A program made the position numbers and the translations under genes. A model generated the notes under the pieces. The model saw nothing but the letters and a program-made list of their open reading frames with translations, had not been told where the DNA came from and made no database searches. 64,000 bases of DNA, taken from NCBI RefSeq assembly GCF_009177095.1, contig NZ_AP021861.1:248001-312000 (forward strand). The letters run 5' to 3'. This DNA is from Lacipirellula parvula. GTDB taxonomy: Bacteria; Planctomycetota; Planctomycetia; Pirellulales; Lacipirellulaceae. Below, in pieces: positions 28,730 through 35,867 of the stretch (its first letter is position 1; the number at the start of each line of letters is the position of its first letter).

Positions 28730-28767
28730 ACCTGTCTCGAGCCACCTGGCTCGGGGCAGGTTCTTTT
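28730..28767 (+). terminator. Intrinsic terminator after the Cys-rich gene
   Basis: ACCTGTCTCGAGCC pairs with GGCTCGGGGCAGGT around a four-base loop, followed by TTCTTTT. It lies 40 bases after the stop. Confidence 0.85.
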
Positions 28768-28789
28768 CGTTGGTAGATGAAAAAGTACG

Positions 28790-29054
28790 AACGTCCGTGG
28801 TCAGTAGTCCGTAGTCAGTAGCGAGCAGCGAGTGAAGGCGAGCCGCGGGGTTCATCCCCGCGGTCTTCCCGCGGACTTTTCCCCCGCGCCACAAACGGCA
28901 ACCCGCATCCCGCAATCGCCCCAACCGATAAGTGTTCAAGCTTTCGACCCCCATCGAGAGCCATGCCAGCACTTGCCGATAAAACCCTAGTGAATCCCGC
29001 GGGATTAGTGCCCGGCGACGATGCAACTGACGACTGACAACTGAACACGGACGT
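28790..29054. repeat. Long inverted repeat of GTCAGTAGTCC words enclosing a GAGCCGC palindrome
   Basis: Outer arms at 28790-28821 (ACGTCCGTGGTCAGTAGTCC) and 29022-29054 (ACTGACGACTGACAACTGAA and on, ending GGACGTT). Inside is a GAGCCGCGGGG-loop-CCCCGCGG unit at 28840-28867 and a CCCGCGGG palindrome near 28996. It is the same word family as at 17846 and 18991 with extra material inserted between the arms. Confidence 0.7.
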
Positions 29055-29061
29055 TTCCCAG

Positions 29062-29847
29062 ATGTTCCCCCGGCTCGCCCCAGCCGCCGTCGCCTTCGCC
29101 CTCGCGGCGTTGTTGGCGTCTTCTTCCTGGGCGGAGTCGATCGTGGCGACCTCGATCGACCCCTCGCGGCAGAAGCTCGCCGCCTCGATCAGCCAACTCC
29201 TCGAAGACGCGATCCCCGTCAACTACGACAAGCGCCAGGACTGGGACGCCCAAACCGAAATGGTCGTCGGCCTCCGCACCGAGGGCCATGGCTTCCATAC
29301 CGAAATCCACCGCCGCAAGAAGATGGTGGATCACGGCGTTTGGAAACATTACCGCGTTCGCGTCGTCGAGCCGGAGCGGAATCTCTCGCTGCAACTGACG
29401 CGGCTCGAACCAATCGCCCCCGGCCGCATCGGCTTCACGCTGCGGCTTGATGCCAAGCTCGACGCCTGGGCCCGCGCGAAGGTCTACCAGTACGGCGTCC
29501 ACATCATCGCTCTGGAAGTCGAAGGCGACACGCGGATGATTCTCGACTTGTCGGGCGAGATCGGTCTGCAAATGACCACGGTGGATGGTTCGCCTGGCAT
29601 GAAGGTCGACCCACGGATCACCGACGCCCGCCTACAGCTGGAAGATTTCCACATCCGCCGCGTCAGCCAGGCCCGCGGCCCGCTCGTTAAAGAGCTGAGC
29701 GGCGGCGTGCGGCGAGTGATCGAAGAAGAAGCGAACGGCCCGCAGCTGGTGGAGAAGCTGAATCGCGCGATCGACAAAAAACGGGATCGCCTGGTCTTCA
29801 GCACCGCCGACTGGCTAAAGTCCCCCTGGTCGACAGCGCAACAGTAG
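29062..29847 (+). CDS. Secreted protein of unknown function
   Basis: A 261-residue protein with a signal peptide (AAVAFALAALLASSSWAES). The mature part is beta-rich with alternating charged strands (TEIHRRKKMVDHGVWKHYRV, LSLQLTRLEPIAPGRIGFTL, VHIIALEVEGDTRMILDLSG), which could suit a lipid- or envelope-binding sheet. It ends with a helix (KLNRAIDKKRDRLVF). I recognise no family. The TAG stop is the first three bases of a palindromic repeat. Confidence 0.72.
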   Translation: MFPRLAPAAVAFALAALLASSSWAESIVATSIDPSRQKLAASISQLLEDAIPVNYDKRQDWDAQTEMVVGLRTEGHGFHTEIHRRKKMVDHGVWKHYRVRVVEPERNLSLQLTRLEPIAPGRIGFTLRLDAKLDAWARAKVYQYGVHIIALEVEGDTRMILDLSGEIGLQMTTVDGSPGMKVDPRITDARLQLEDFHIRRVSQARGPLVKELSGGVRRVIEEEANGPQLVEKLNRAIDKKRDRLVFSTADWLKSPWSTAQQ

Positions 29848-30082
29848 CCGCGGGGCAACGCCCCCGCCGGAGCGCCATTCCAGCAGGCGCACCACGCAAC
29901 CCACCGCCACCACGCAACCCACCGCCATTTTTTAGCCCCCGGTTCTTCAAACCGGGGGGAGCATGGCGTCGCGTCCCACCCCCGATTTGAAGAACCGGGG
30001 GCGAAGCAGTTCTCTTGTTCGCGGAAACGTCGCAGGCGATGATGCCGATTGGTTCGCTCCGGCGGGTCATTGACCCGCGGCT
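29845..30082. repeat. Nested inverted repeat P2-P1-p1-p2
   Basis: Outer P2 units at 29845-29873 (TAGCCGCGGGGCAACGCCCC) and, inverted, 30056-30082. Inner P1 palindromes at 29933-29960 (CCCCCGG-TTCTTCAAA-CCGGGGG) and, inverted, 29978-30002. The first unit overlaps the stop codon of the preceding gene, and the last ends 18 bases before the next start. Confidence 0.88.
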
Positions 30083-30100
30083 CGTCTGGCTTCTCCGCAC

Positions 30101-31183
30101 ATGCAATTCCGCATCGCCGACGTAGTCTATCTCTTCACGTTATATGCGACAAGCTTTGCTGCCTTTGGGCCGTTAGGGTTCTTGGTTGGCACGATCGTCG
30201 GACTCTTTTGGTTGGGCGTTTTTAAAACGTTCAGGATGAAGCTCGTTGAGTTCCTGATTGTCGTCATGATCGTTGGAACGTTGGTCGGATTGATTTTTTC
30301 GGCCCAGATGGGCTCGCGAGAGCCATACCGAGTTGCCGGTTGTCGGCACAATCTCACTAATCTTGCGAAAGCATTGCTCGCCTTCGACGCCGGTCATGGC
30401 CATCTGCCGCAAGCGATCGTTCCGGATTCCCAGGACCGGCCGATGCACAGTTGGCGGACCTCGATTCTTCCCCAACTCGACCAACAGTCGCTCGCAAGCG
30501 CCTACGATCTCTCGCAGCCTTGGGATAGCCCGAAGAACTCAGCAACGCTCAGCGCTGGCATCGAGCTATTCGAATGCCTCAGCGATCCGCCTAGCCAAGC
30601 GAATGCACCGCATACCAGCTACTTCGCGATCGTCGGCTCGCAAACGGCGTGGCCGAAGGACCGCGGGCTTGCACCCAACGAGATTACCGATGGCCGCGAA
30701 GCGACGCTGCTATTATTGGAAGTCGCCGGGTGGGACGTCCCTTGGGGAAAGCCGCGCGATCTCACTTACGACGAAGCCCTCAACGTGCTGCTGGGCAAGT
30801 CGCCCCCATCAAGCCGATTTGCGGCGTCCGCGTACGGGCCAGTGACTCACCGTTACTACAGCAAGCCGGGGCACTTCTACAAAGGGCACGGAACGCCCAG
30901 GCCCGGCTTCCATGCCGCGTTTGCCGACGGAAAGGTTCGCTTTCTACCAGTGCCGCTGCCAGAAGAAATAGCCAAGGCGCTCCTCACCGCGAACGCCGGC
31001 GACCACGTGGATTGGGAGGAGTTCGAGCGTCTCACCGCGTCGCAGCTCGATTACGCGAAGATTTACGCGACGATCGCATTTGCCATCGTTGCGTTATGGC
31101 CCGTGCGGCGAGTGTTTCGCAAGCGATCCGTTTTAGCCCCCGGTTTGAAGAACCGGGGGCTAAGCGGGGGAATGTCGAAATGA
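30101..31183 (+). CDS. DUF1559-like protein with extra N-terminal membrane helices
   Basis: A 360-residue protein. Two N-terminal helices (YLFTLYATSFAAFGPL, FLVGTIVGLFWLGVF) precede MKLVEFLIVVMIVGTLVGLI, which looks like a decayed pilin-type helix. The DUF1559 body follows (CRHNLTNLAKALLAFDAGHG, HSWRTSILPQLDQQSL, FECLSDPP, GFHAAFADGKVRFLP). A last hydrophobic segment is YAKIYATIAFAIVALWPV. The final 16 or so residues (SVLAPGLKNRGLSGGMSK) are encoded by an inserted palindromic repeat. Probably a membrane protein and no longer a cleaved pseudopilin. Confidence 0.8.
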   Translation: MQFRIADVVYLFTLYATSFAAFGPLGFLVGTIVGLFWLGVFKTFRMKLVEFLIVVMIVGTLVGLIFSAQMGSREPYRVAGCRHNLTNLAKALLAFDAGHGHLPQAIVPDSQDRPMHSWRTSILPQLDQQSLASAYDLSQPWDSPKNSATLSAGIELFECLSDPPSQANAPHTSYFAIVGSQTAWPKDRGLAPNEITDGREATLLLLEVAGWDVPWGKPRDLTYDEALNVLLGKSPPSSRFAASAYGPVTHRYYSKPGHFYKGHGTPRPGFHAAFADGKVRFLPVPLPEEIAKALLTANAGDHVDWEEFERLTASQLDYAKIYATIAFAIVALWPVRRVFRKRSVLAPGLKNRGLSGGMSK

Positions 31184-31226
31184 CCTTCACGCCAACAGCG
31201 AGCCGCGGGGTTCATCCCCGCGGTCC
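31134..31226. repeat. P1 palindrome inside the DUF1559 reading frame, plus a GAGCCGC unit
   Basis: A 29-base P1 palindrome (31134-31162) lies in frame at the 3' end of the DUF1559 gene. A GAGCCGCGGGG-loop-CCCCGCGG unit follows at 31199-31226, seven bases from the stop of the convergent fliN. Confidence 0.85.
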
Positions 31227-31232
31227 TGGCCG

Positions 31233-32135
31233 CTACGCCGAGCGGCGCTTCGCCGTCACAAAATGCTCCGGCGGCAACAACATCGCGGTAACGCGGAAGC
31301 CGAACTTCTCGCCGACTTTCACCGCTTCGCCTTCGGCGACGGCGTTCTCGCCGACGACCAGCCGCAACAACTCCTCGCACCCCTTCTCGAACTTGATGAT
31401 CGAACCGGGCGCGAGCGAGATCACTTCTTGCAGCGTCTCCTTCTTGCTGGCGAGTTCGACGCTCACCGGGACGCTAATCTTCAGCAAGCTGCGCGAGTAG
31501 CCCGGCAGACCGCTGAAGTCGGGCGGCTGGGCGCTGCGGGCGGCAGGTGCGGCCGCCGGCTTGGGCGGCGCGGCTGGCTTCGGCGCTGGTTTCGGTTCGG
31601 GCGCTGGCGCGGCGGCGGCTGGCGGAGCCGCGACGGCGAGCAGAGCGGCCGGCGCGGTCAGCGGCCAAACGATCCGCAGGACGCCCGACTTGTCGCCCGC
31701 GGCGACCTTGAGCGCCACCTGCGTTGCGTCGCCGGCGACTCCGGCTGCGGCGAGCGCGCTCTTCAAGTTGGCGACGTAGCTGGTCTTCGTCTCGCCGACA
31801 GGCAACGCCTCCGGCAAGACGATCATGCTGAACTCTTGCGCTAGCGTTGCTAGCTTGCTCGTGCCGGTGGCGTCAGGCTTTTGATACCACGCGGGGAGCA
31901 GGCCCGACGCTTCGGGCAAGATGGCGACAAGCGCCGCTGCGCCGACGTTGAACAGCACCGCGAGACCGGGGCCGTCGAGTTCCGCGGCGTTGACTTCTGC
32001 AAACGGCGCCGAGTCGCCGACTTCCGCGGTGAACGTCCCATCGAGCGCTCGGCTGAGCGCTTCCGCGGCGTCGCCTGTGCCGCTGCGGCACATCTCAAGG
32101 AGCGAAGACGCGAGTTCTGGGTTGAGTTCACTCAT
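31233..32135 (-). CDS. fliN: Flagellar motor switch protein FliN family (SpoA domain)
   Basis: A 300-residue protein. The C-terminal 75 residues are a SpoA domain (LLKISVPVSVELASKKETLQ, then LAPGSIIKFEK, LLRLVVGENAVAEGEAVKVG, FGFRVTAM), the C-ring core of FliN. The N-terminal half is an alpha/beta domain of unknown type, joined by an Ala/Pro/Lys linker at about 175-210. FliN forms the torque-generating switch at the flagellar base. No other flagellar gene is in the window, and the protein is longer than usual FliN (about 130 residues). Confidence 0.88.
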   Translation of the reverse strand: MSELNPELASSLLEMCRSGTGDAAEALSRALDGTFTAEVGDSAPFAEVNAAELDGPGLAVLFNVGAAALVAILPEASGLLPAWYQKPDATGTSKLATLAQEFSMIVLPEALPVGETKTSYVANLKSALAAAGVAGDATQVALKVAAGDKSGVLRIVWPLTAPAALLAVAAPPAAAAPAPEPKPAPKPAAPPKPAAAPAARSAQPPDFSGLPGYSRSLLKISVPVSVELASKKETLQEVISLAPGSIIKFEKGCEELLRLVVGENAVAEGEAVKVGEKFGFRVTAMLLPPEHFVTAKRRSA

Positions 32136-32636
32136 GACGCGGCGATGCCGAGATCTCGATGCATGCAGACAAGTGGGCGCAATCGCTGACGATGCGCTTT
32201 CGCATAGTCGTTATCGGCGTGCTAACCGTCAAACTTGATCGGTCCCGAAGTTTGGTCATCTGGGTATTTGTGGGAGGGGTCTCTGACCCCGAAGCGGCGT
32301 CGAGGCGCAGTAGCCGCTAGCGGTGGTGGCCGGCATCGGCGTCGGAGACGCCTCCCACAGGTGATTTTTCGACGACGCCTTTTTGGTCGGCAATCGTCCA
32401 ACTCGGCTGAGCGGCGGCAGGCCACTGGGCCCCGTTCGGCACGCCATCCAATCGGGGGGAGAAACTCGTTTCACCCCGGATTTCTCCGCGGTAAACCGTA
32501 CTTCGGTCCAGCGGCGGTCGCCCTTTGGCACAACGCTTGCGGTTCAAATTTCACGGAGAGGGACGACTTCCATCAGCAACTGTCCACGGTATTTGGACGC
32601 TTCGAAACAGAATTGTTTGTACGAGGAGATGTAACG
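32136..32636. other. Intergenic region with one inverted repeat
   Basis: A 501-base gap between divergent genes. An inverted pair lies at 32269-32300 and 32329-32360 (TGTGGGAGG ... CCTCCCACA), each arm holding a smaller palindrome (GGGGTC/GACCCC and GGCGTC/GACGCC). The remainder shows no gene or structure I recognise. Confidence 0.6.
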
Positions 32637-33521
32637 ATGACACGCTACACGAAACGAGCCGGCGCGCTGCTTGGCGCCGCCGCATTGTTCTTCACGCCGG
32701 CGGCCTACGCCCAAGACCTTGGAGGCGCGCTGGGCGGCGCTACTGAGGCTGTGACAGGCGGCACGGGAGCAAGCGTCGAATCGGCGGCGGGCGTCGCGAC
32801 CGACGCCACGAACGCCGGCGCTGGCGCCACCGTCGCGTCGCAGGCGAACTCCGGCGCGGCCAACATCGCCGCCTCGACTTCGCAACCTGCAGCCAGTGTC
32901 GGTGGGCAGACCGCCGTTGGCGCACCGGTCGCCGCACCGCCAATTCCTGCGACTCCCGGACGAGCGGCTGCTCAAGTCGGCGTTGGGGTCGCCCCAGGCC
33001 AAACGAACGTCAACGTCGGAGCGAACGCGGCGACTCAACCCGGCGCGGCGGCCGCTGCGCTCGGAGCCAATGTCGGAGCCAACGCCAACGCCACGGCCGG
33101 CAACGACCGCAATGCTCGCTGGCGCTTTAAGCAACACAACGGCGAGTGGTGGTATTGGAATCCTGGCAACTACTGGCAGTATCACCGCGATGGTAACTGG
33201 AGTCGCTACGATCAGGCGAACTACAACTACCCGCGTGGCTACCGTGCGAATGTCGGCGGCGTCTACCAAGGTCGCGGCTACGGCCAGCAGTACAACGGCG
33301 GCTACCGTTACGGCGCCGGCTACCGTGGGTACAACGATGGCTACGGCTACGGGAACCCTGGCTACGGTAATGGTTACGGCCCCGGCTACGGCGGTCAGTA
33401 CAACGGCAACCAGGGCTACCGCGCTGGCGCCAATGTCGGCGGAGCGATTGGCGGGGCCGTCGGCGGCAACCAAGGCGCGAATATCGGCGCCGCCATCGGT
33501 GGAGCGCTCGGAGCCGACTAA
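32637..33521 (+). CDS. Secreted Ala/Gly-rich protein with Gly/Tyr-rich repeats and glycine zipper
   Basis: A 294-residue protein. Signal peptide MTRYTKRAGALLGAAALFFT then PAAYAQ. Residues 25-160 are Ala/Gly/Thr-rich and low complexity. A compact segment (WRFKQHNGEWWYWNPGNYWQ) sits near 163-182. Then GYGYGNPGY-type repeats, and a final glycine zipper (GGAIGGAVGGNQGANIGAAI) that may insert in a membrane. GAGGAG eight bases before ATG 32637 supports the start. Possibly an envelope structural protein; no family assigned. Confidence 0.75.
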   Translation: MTRYTKRAGALLGAAALFFTPAAYAQDLGGALGGATEAVTGGTGASVESAAGVATDATNAGAGATVASQANSGAANIAASTSQPAASVGGQTAVGAPVAAPPIPATPGRAAAQVGVGVAPGQTNVNVGANAATQPGAAAAALGANVGANANATAGNDRNARWRFKQHNGEWWYWNPGNYWQYHRDGNWSRYDQANYNYPRGYRANVGGVYQGRGYGQQYNGGYRYGAGYRGYNDGYGYGNPGYGNGYGPGYGGQYNGNQGYRAGANVGGAIGGAVGGNQGANIGAAIGGALGAD

Positions 33522-33610
33522 ACGTCGCTTAGGTCGGTAGGGTTGGGCCGGCAGCACAAGCCGCTGAAGCCAATCTTACCACTGAAACATGCGGAGAATC
33601 TCTCTCCGGC

Positions 33611-33645
33611 GGGTGGATCGTCATCGACGGTCCGCCCGTTTTTTT
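33611..33645 (+). terminator. Intrinsic terminator after the Gly/Tyr-rich gene
   Basis: GGGTGGATCG pairs, with G-T pairs, with CGACGGTCCGCCC around TCAT and is followed by GTTTTTTT. It lies 90 bases after the stop. Confidence 0.7.
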
Positions 33646-33805
33646 ATGCGCCGAGGCCGCGAACGTGGCCGGTCCCTGTGAACCTGGCCGCTGCCGCCCG
33701 CCACCATTTCTCATATAATGGGACGACGGCCATAGCCGCCGCTCCCGCACAGACCGTCCGCTAGCCCATCGCCAGCCCGCACGCCCCGGCGACCCATCGA
33801 CGCCC

Positions 33806-34945
33806 ATGACCATCGCCGCTCCCCCTGCCCCGCAGTTCGCACTGCAACCCTACAAGTCGCTCTCGAACGACGAACTGCAGCAGCGGATCGACAAGGTCCG
33901 CCAGCAGCTCGGCTCGCGGCTGCTAATCCTCGGGCATCACTACCAGCAGGACGAGGTGATCGCGCTCGCCGACCTCAGCGGCGACAGCTACCAGCTGAGC
34001 CAGATGGCCGCCGCCAGCGCCGACTGCCGCTACATCGCATTTTGCGGCGTCCACTTCATGGCCGAGACTGCCGACATCTTGGCAAACCGGCCGGAGAAAC
34101 TTGCCGAACGCCACGGCGAGCGTGTGCAAGTGGTGCTACCCGATCTCGCCGCCGGCTGCTCGATGGCCGACATGGCCGGCATCCGGCAAATCGAATCGGC
34201 GTGGGATCAACTCGCCGAGGTCATCGACACCGAAGACATCACCCCCGTCACCTACATCAACTCGGCCGCGAGTTTGAAGGCGTTCGTCGGCCGGCACGGC
34301 GGCATCGTTTGCACGAGCAGCAACGCAAAGGCGGCGCTCGAATGGGCCTTCGCCCGCACGAGCCGCGTGATGTTCTTCCCCGACCAACACCTCGGCCGCA
34401 ACACGGCGACGGGGATGGGCATCCCGCTCGAGCAGATGCCGGTGTGGGATCCGTACGCCGACGAACTCGGCGGCAGCACCGAAGAGCAAATCCAGACCAG
34501 CCGCGTCATCCTGTGGAAGGGGCACTGCAGCGTTCACCAAATGTTCCGGCCGGAGCACGTTGCACTCGCGCGGAAGAATCACCCCGGCATCAAGATTCTC
34601 GTCCATCCCGAGTGTCCGCGCGAGGTCTTCGAACTCGCCGACGAATCGGGGAGCACCGGCAAGATCATCAAGACGGTCGAAGCGGCGCCGCCGGGGACGA
34701 AGTGGTCGATCGGCACCGAACTGCACTTAGTGAACCGCCTCAAGCAGCAGCACCCCGAGCAAGAGATTCACTTCCTCTCGCCGGTCGTCTGCATGTGCGC
34801 CACGATGTACCGCATCGACCTCGCCCACTTGGCGTGGAGCCTCGAGAACCTCGCCGTCGGCACGCCGGTGAACATCATCGAAGTCGATGAGGAAACGTCA
34901 AAGTGGTCGCTCGTCGCGTTGGAGCGGATGTTGGAAGTGCAGTAG
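33806..34945 (+). CDS. nadA: Quinolinate synthase
   Basis: A 379-residue enzyme that condenses iminoaspartate with dihydroxyacetone phosphate to quinolinate in NAD synthesis. It needs a [4Fe-4S] cluster; the expected Cys ligands lie in AAGCSMADM, VHPECPREVFE and VVCMCATMYR. Further family motifs are LGHHYQQDEV, FCGVHFMAETA, TYINSAASLKAF and CTSSNA. The length and long C-terminal part match the bacterial form. No nadB or nadC is adjacent. Confidence 0.96.
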   Translation: MTIAAPPAPQFALQPYKSLSNDELQQRIDKVRQQLGSRLLILGHHYQQDEVIALADLSGDSYQLSQMAAASADCRYIAFCGVHFMAETADILANRPEKLAERHGERVQVVLPDLAAGCSMADMAGIRQIESAWDQLAEVIDTEDITPVTYINSAASLKAFVGRHGGIVCTSSNAKAALEWAFARTSRVMFFPDQHLGRNTATGMGIPLEQMPVWDPYADELGGSTEEQIQTSRVILWKGHCSVHQMFRPEHVALARKNHPGIKILVHPECPREVFELADESGSTGKIIKTVEAAPPGTKWSIGTELHLVNRLKQQHPEQEIHFLSPVVCMCATMYRIDLAHLAWSLENLAVGTPVNIIEVDEETSKWSLVALERMLEVQ

Positions 34946-34961
34946 CGCCAAGTCACGTCAG

Positions 34962-35083
34962 TAGCCGCGGGTCAACGACCCGCCGGAGCGGTGCGTTTTG
35001 GCGTTGCCCCAATTAGCCCCCGGTTCTTCAAACCGGGGGCTCTAACGCCGCCGCCTCTCCCCCCGGTTTGAAGAACCGGGGGC
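34962..35083. repeat. P2 unit followed by an opposed P1 palindrome pair
   Basis: P2 at 34962-34989 (TAGCCGCGGGTCAACGACCC), then P1 palindromes in opposite orientation at 35014-35041 and 35059-35083. It starts 17 bases after the nadA stop and ends 18 bases before the convergent wrbA stop. Compared with 29845-30082, the closing P2 unit is missing. Confidence 0.85.
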
Positions 35084-35100
35084 AAAAACGCCGCCACCGC

Positions 35101-35715
35101 TTACTTACCCACAAGCTTCGCGGTAATCTCCGCCACATGCCGCCCCTGGAACCGGGCGATCGCGAGCTCATTCTCGCTCGGCTGCCGCGAACCATCCGCC
35201 CCCGCCAGCGTCCCCGCGCCATACGGCGAGCCGCCGGTGATCTCGTTCATGTTCGTCAGCTCCGCGCAGCTGTACGGCACGCCGACGATGATCATGCCGT
35301 GATGGAGCAGCGTCGAGTGAAAGCTAGTGATCGTCGTCTCCTGACCGCCATGTTGCGTGCCGGTGCTGGTGAAGACGCTACCGACTTTGCCAATCAGCCC
35401 CCCCTTGGCCCACAGGCCGCCGGTTTGGTCGAGGAAGTTTCGCATCTGGGCCGCCATGTTGCCGAACCGCGTCGGCGTGCCGAAGATGATCGCATCGGCC
35501 TCGGCGAGTTGTGCCGCGGTGGCGACCGGCACGTTGGCGAAGCCATCGCGAACTTTCTTGGCGCCGGTTCGTTCGAGCGCCGCATCCGGTACGAGCTCGG
35601 CCACCTGGTAGAGCGACACCTCGGCCCCCGCCACTTCCTTGGCCCCTGCCGCGACCGCTTCGGCCATCTGATGGATGTGGCCGTACATGCTGTAGAAAAT
35701 GACCTGAATCTTCAC
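35101..35715 (-). CDS. wrbA: NAD(P)H:quinone oxidoreductase, WrbA type
   Basis: A 204-residue flavodoxin-like protein that reduces quinones by two electrons using FMN. Motifs [16 protein letters not shown] (phosphate-binding loop, residues 7-22), [12 protein letters not shown] and [12 protein letters not shown] match WrbA. Cytoplasmic, normal length, complete. It is convergent with nadA and divergent from the spermidine-synthase-like gene. Confidence 0.94.
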   Translation of the reverse strand: MKIQVIFYSMYGHIHQMAEAVAAGAKEVAGAEVSLYQVAELVPDAALERTGAKKVRDGFANVPVATAAQLAEADAIIFGTPTRFGNMAAQMRNFLDQTGGLWAKGGLIGKVGSVFTSTGTQHGGQETTITSFHSTLLHHGMIIVGVPYSCAELTNMNEITGGSPYGAGTLAGADGSRQPSENELAIARFQGRHVAEITAKLVGK

Positions 35716-35867
35716 GGCAGCGCTCCTTTGTTTCCTTTGCCTTCTCGGTTCTTTGAACCTGAGGCCAATTCATTCAACCCCGGCAATCGGGCGAACCATC
35801 GCCACCGATCTTACCACTCTCCGCCCCCGCATCTAGCCGCCTGCGTCCCAGCAACGAGAATAGGAGG

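Noticed and set aside
33543-33764. Small frames across the terminator upstream of nadA
   Set aside because: They cross the intrinsic terminator at 33611 and have no recognisable features.
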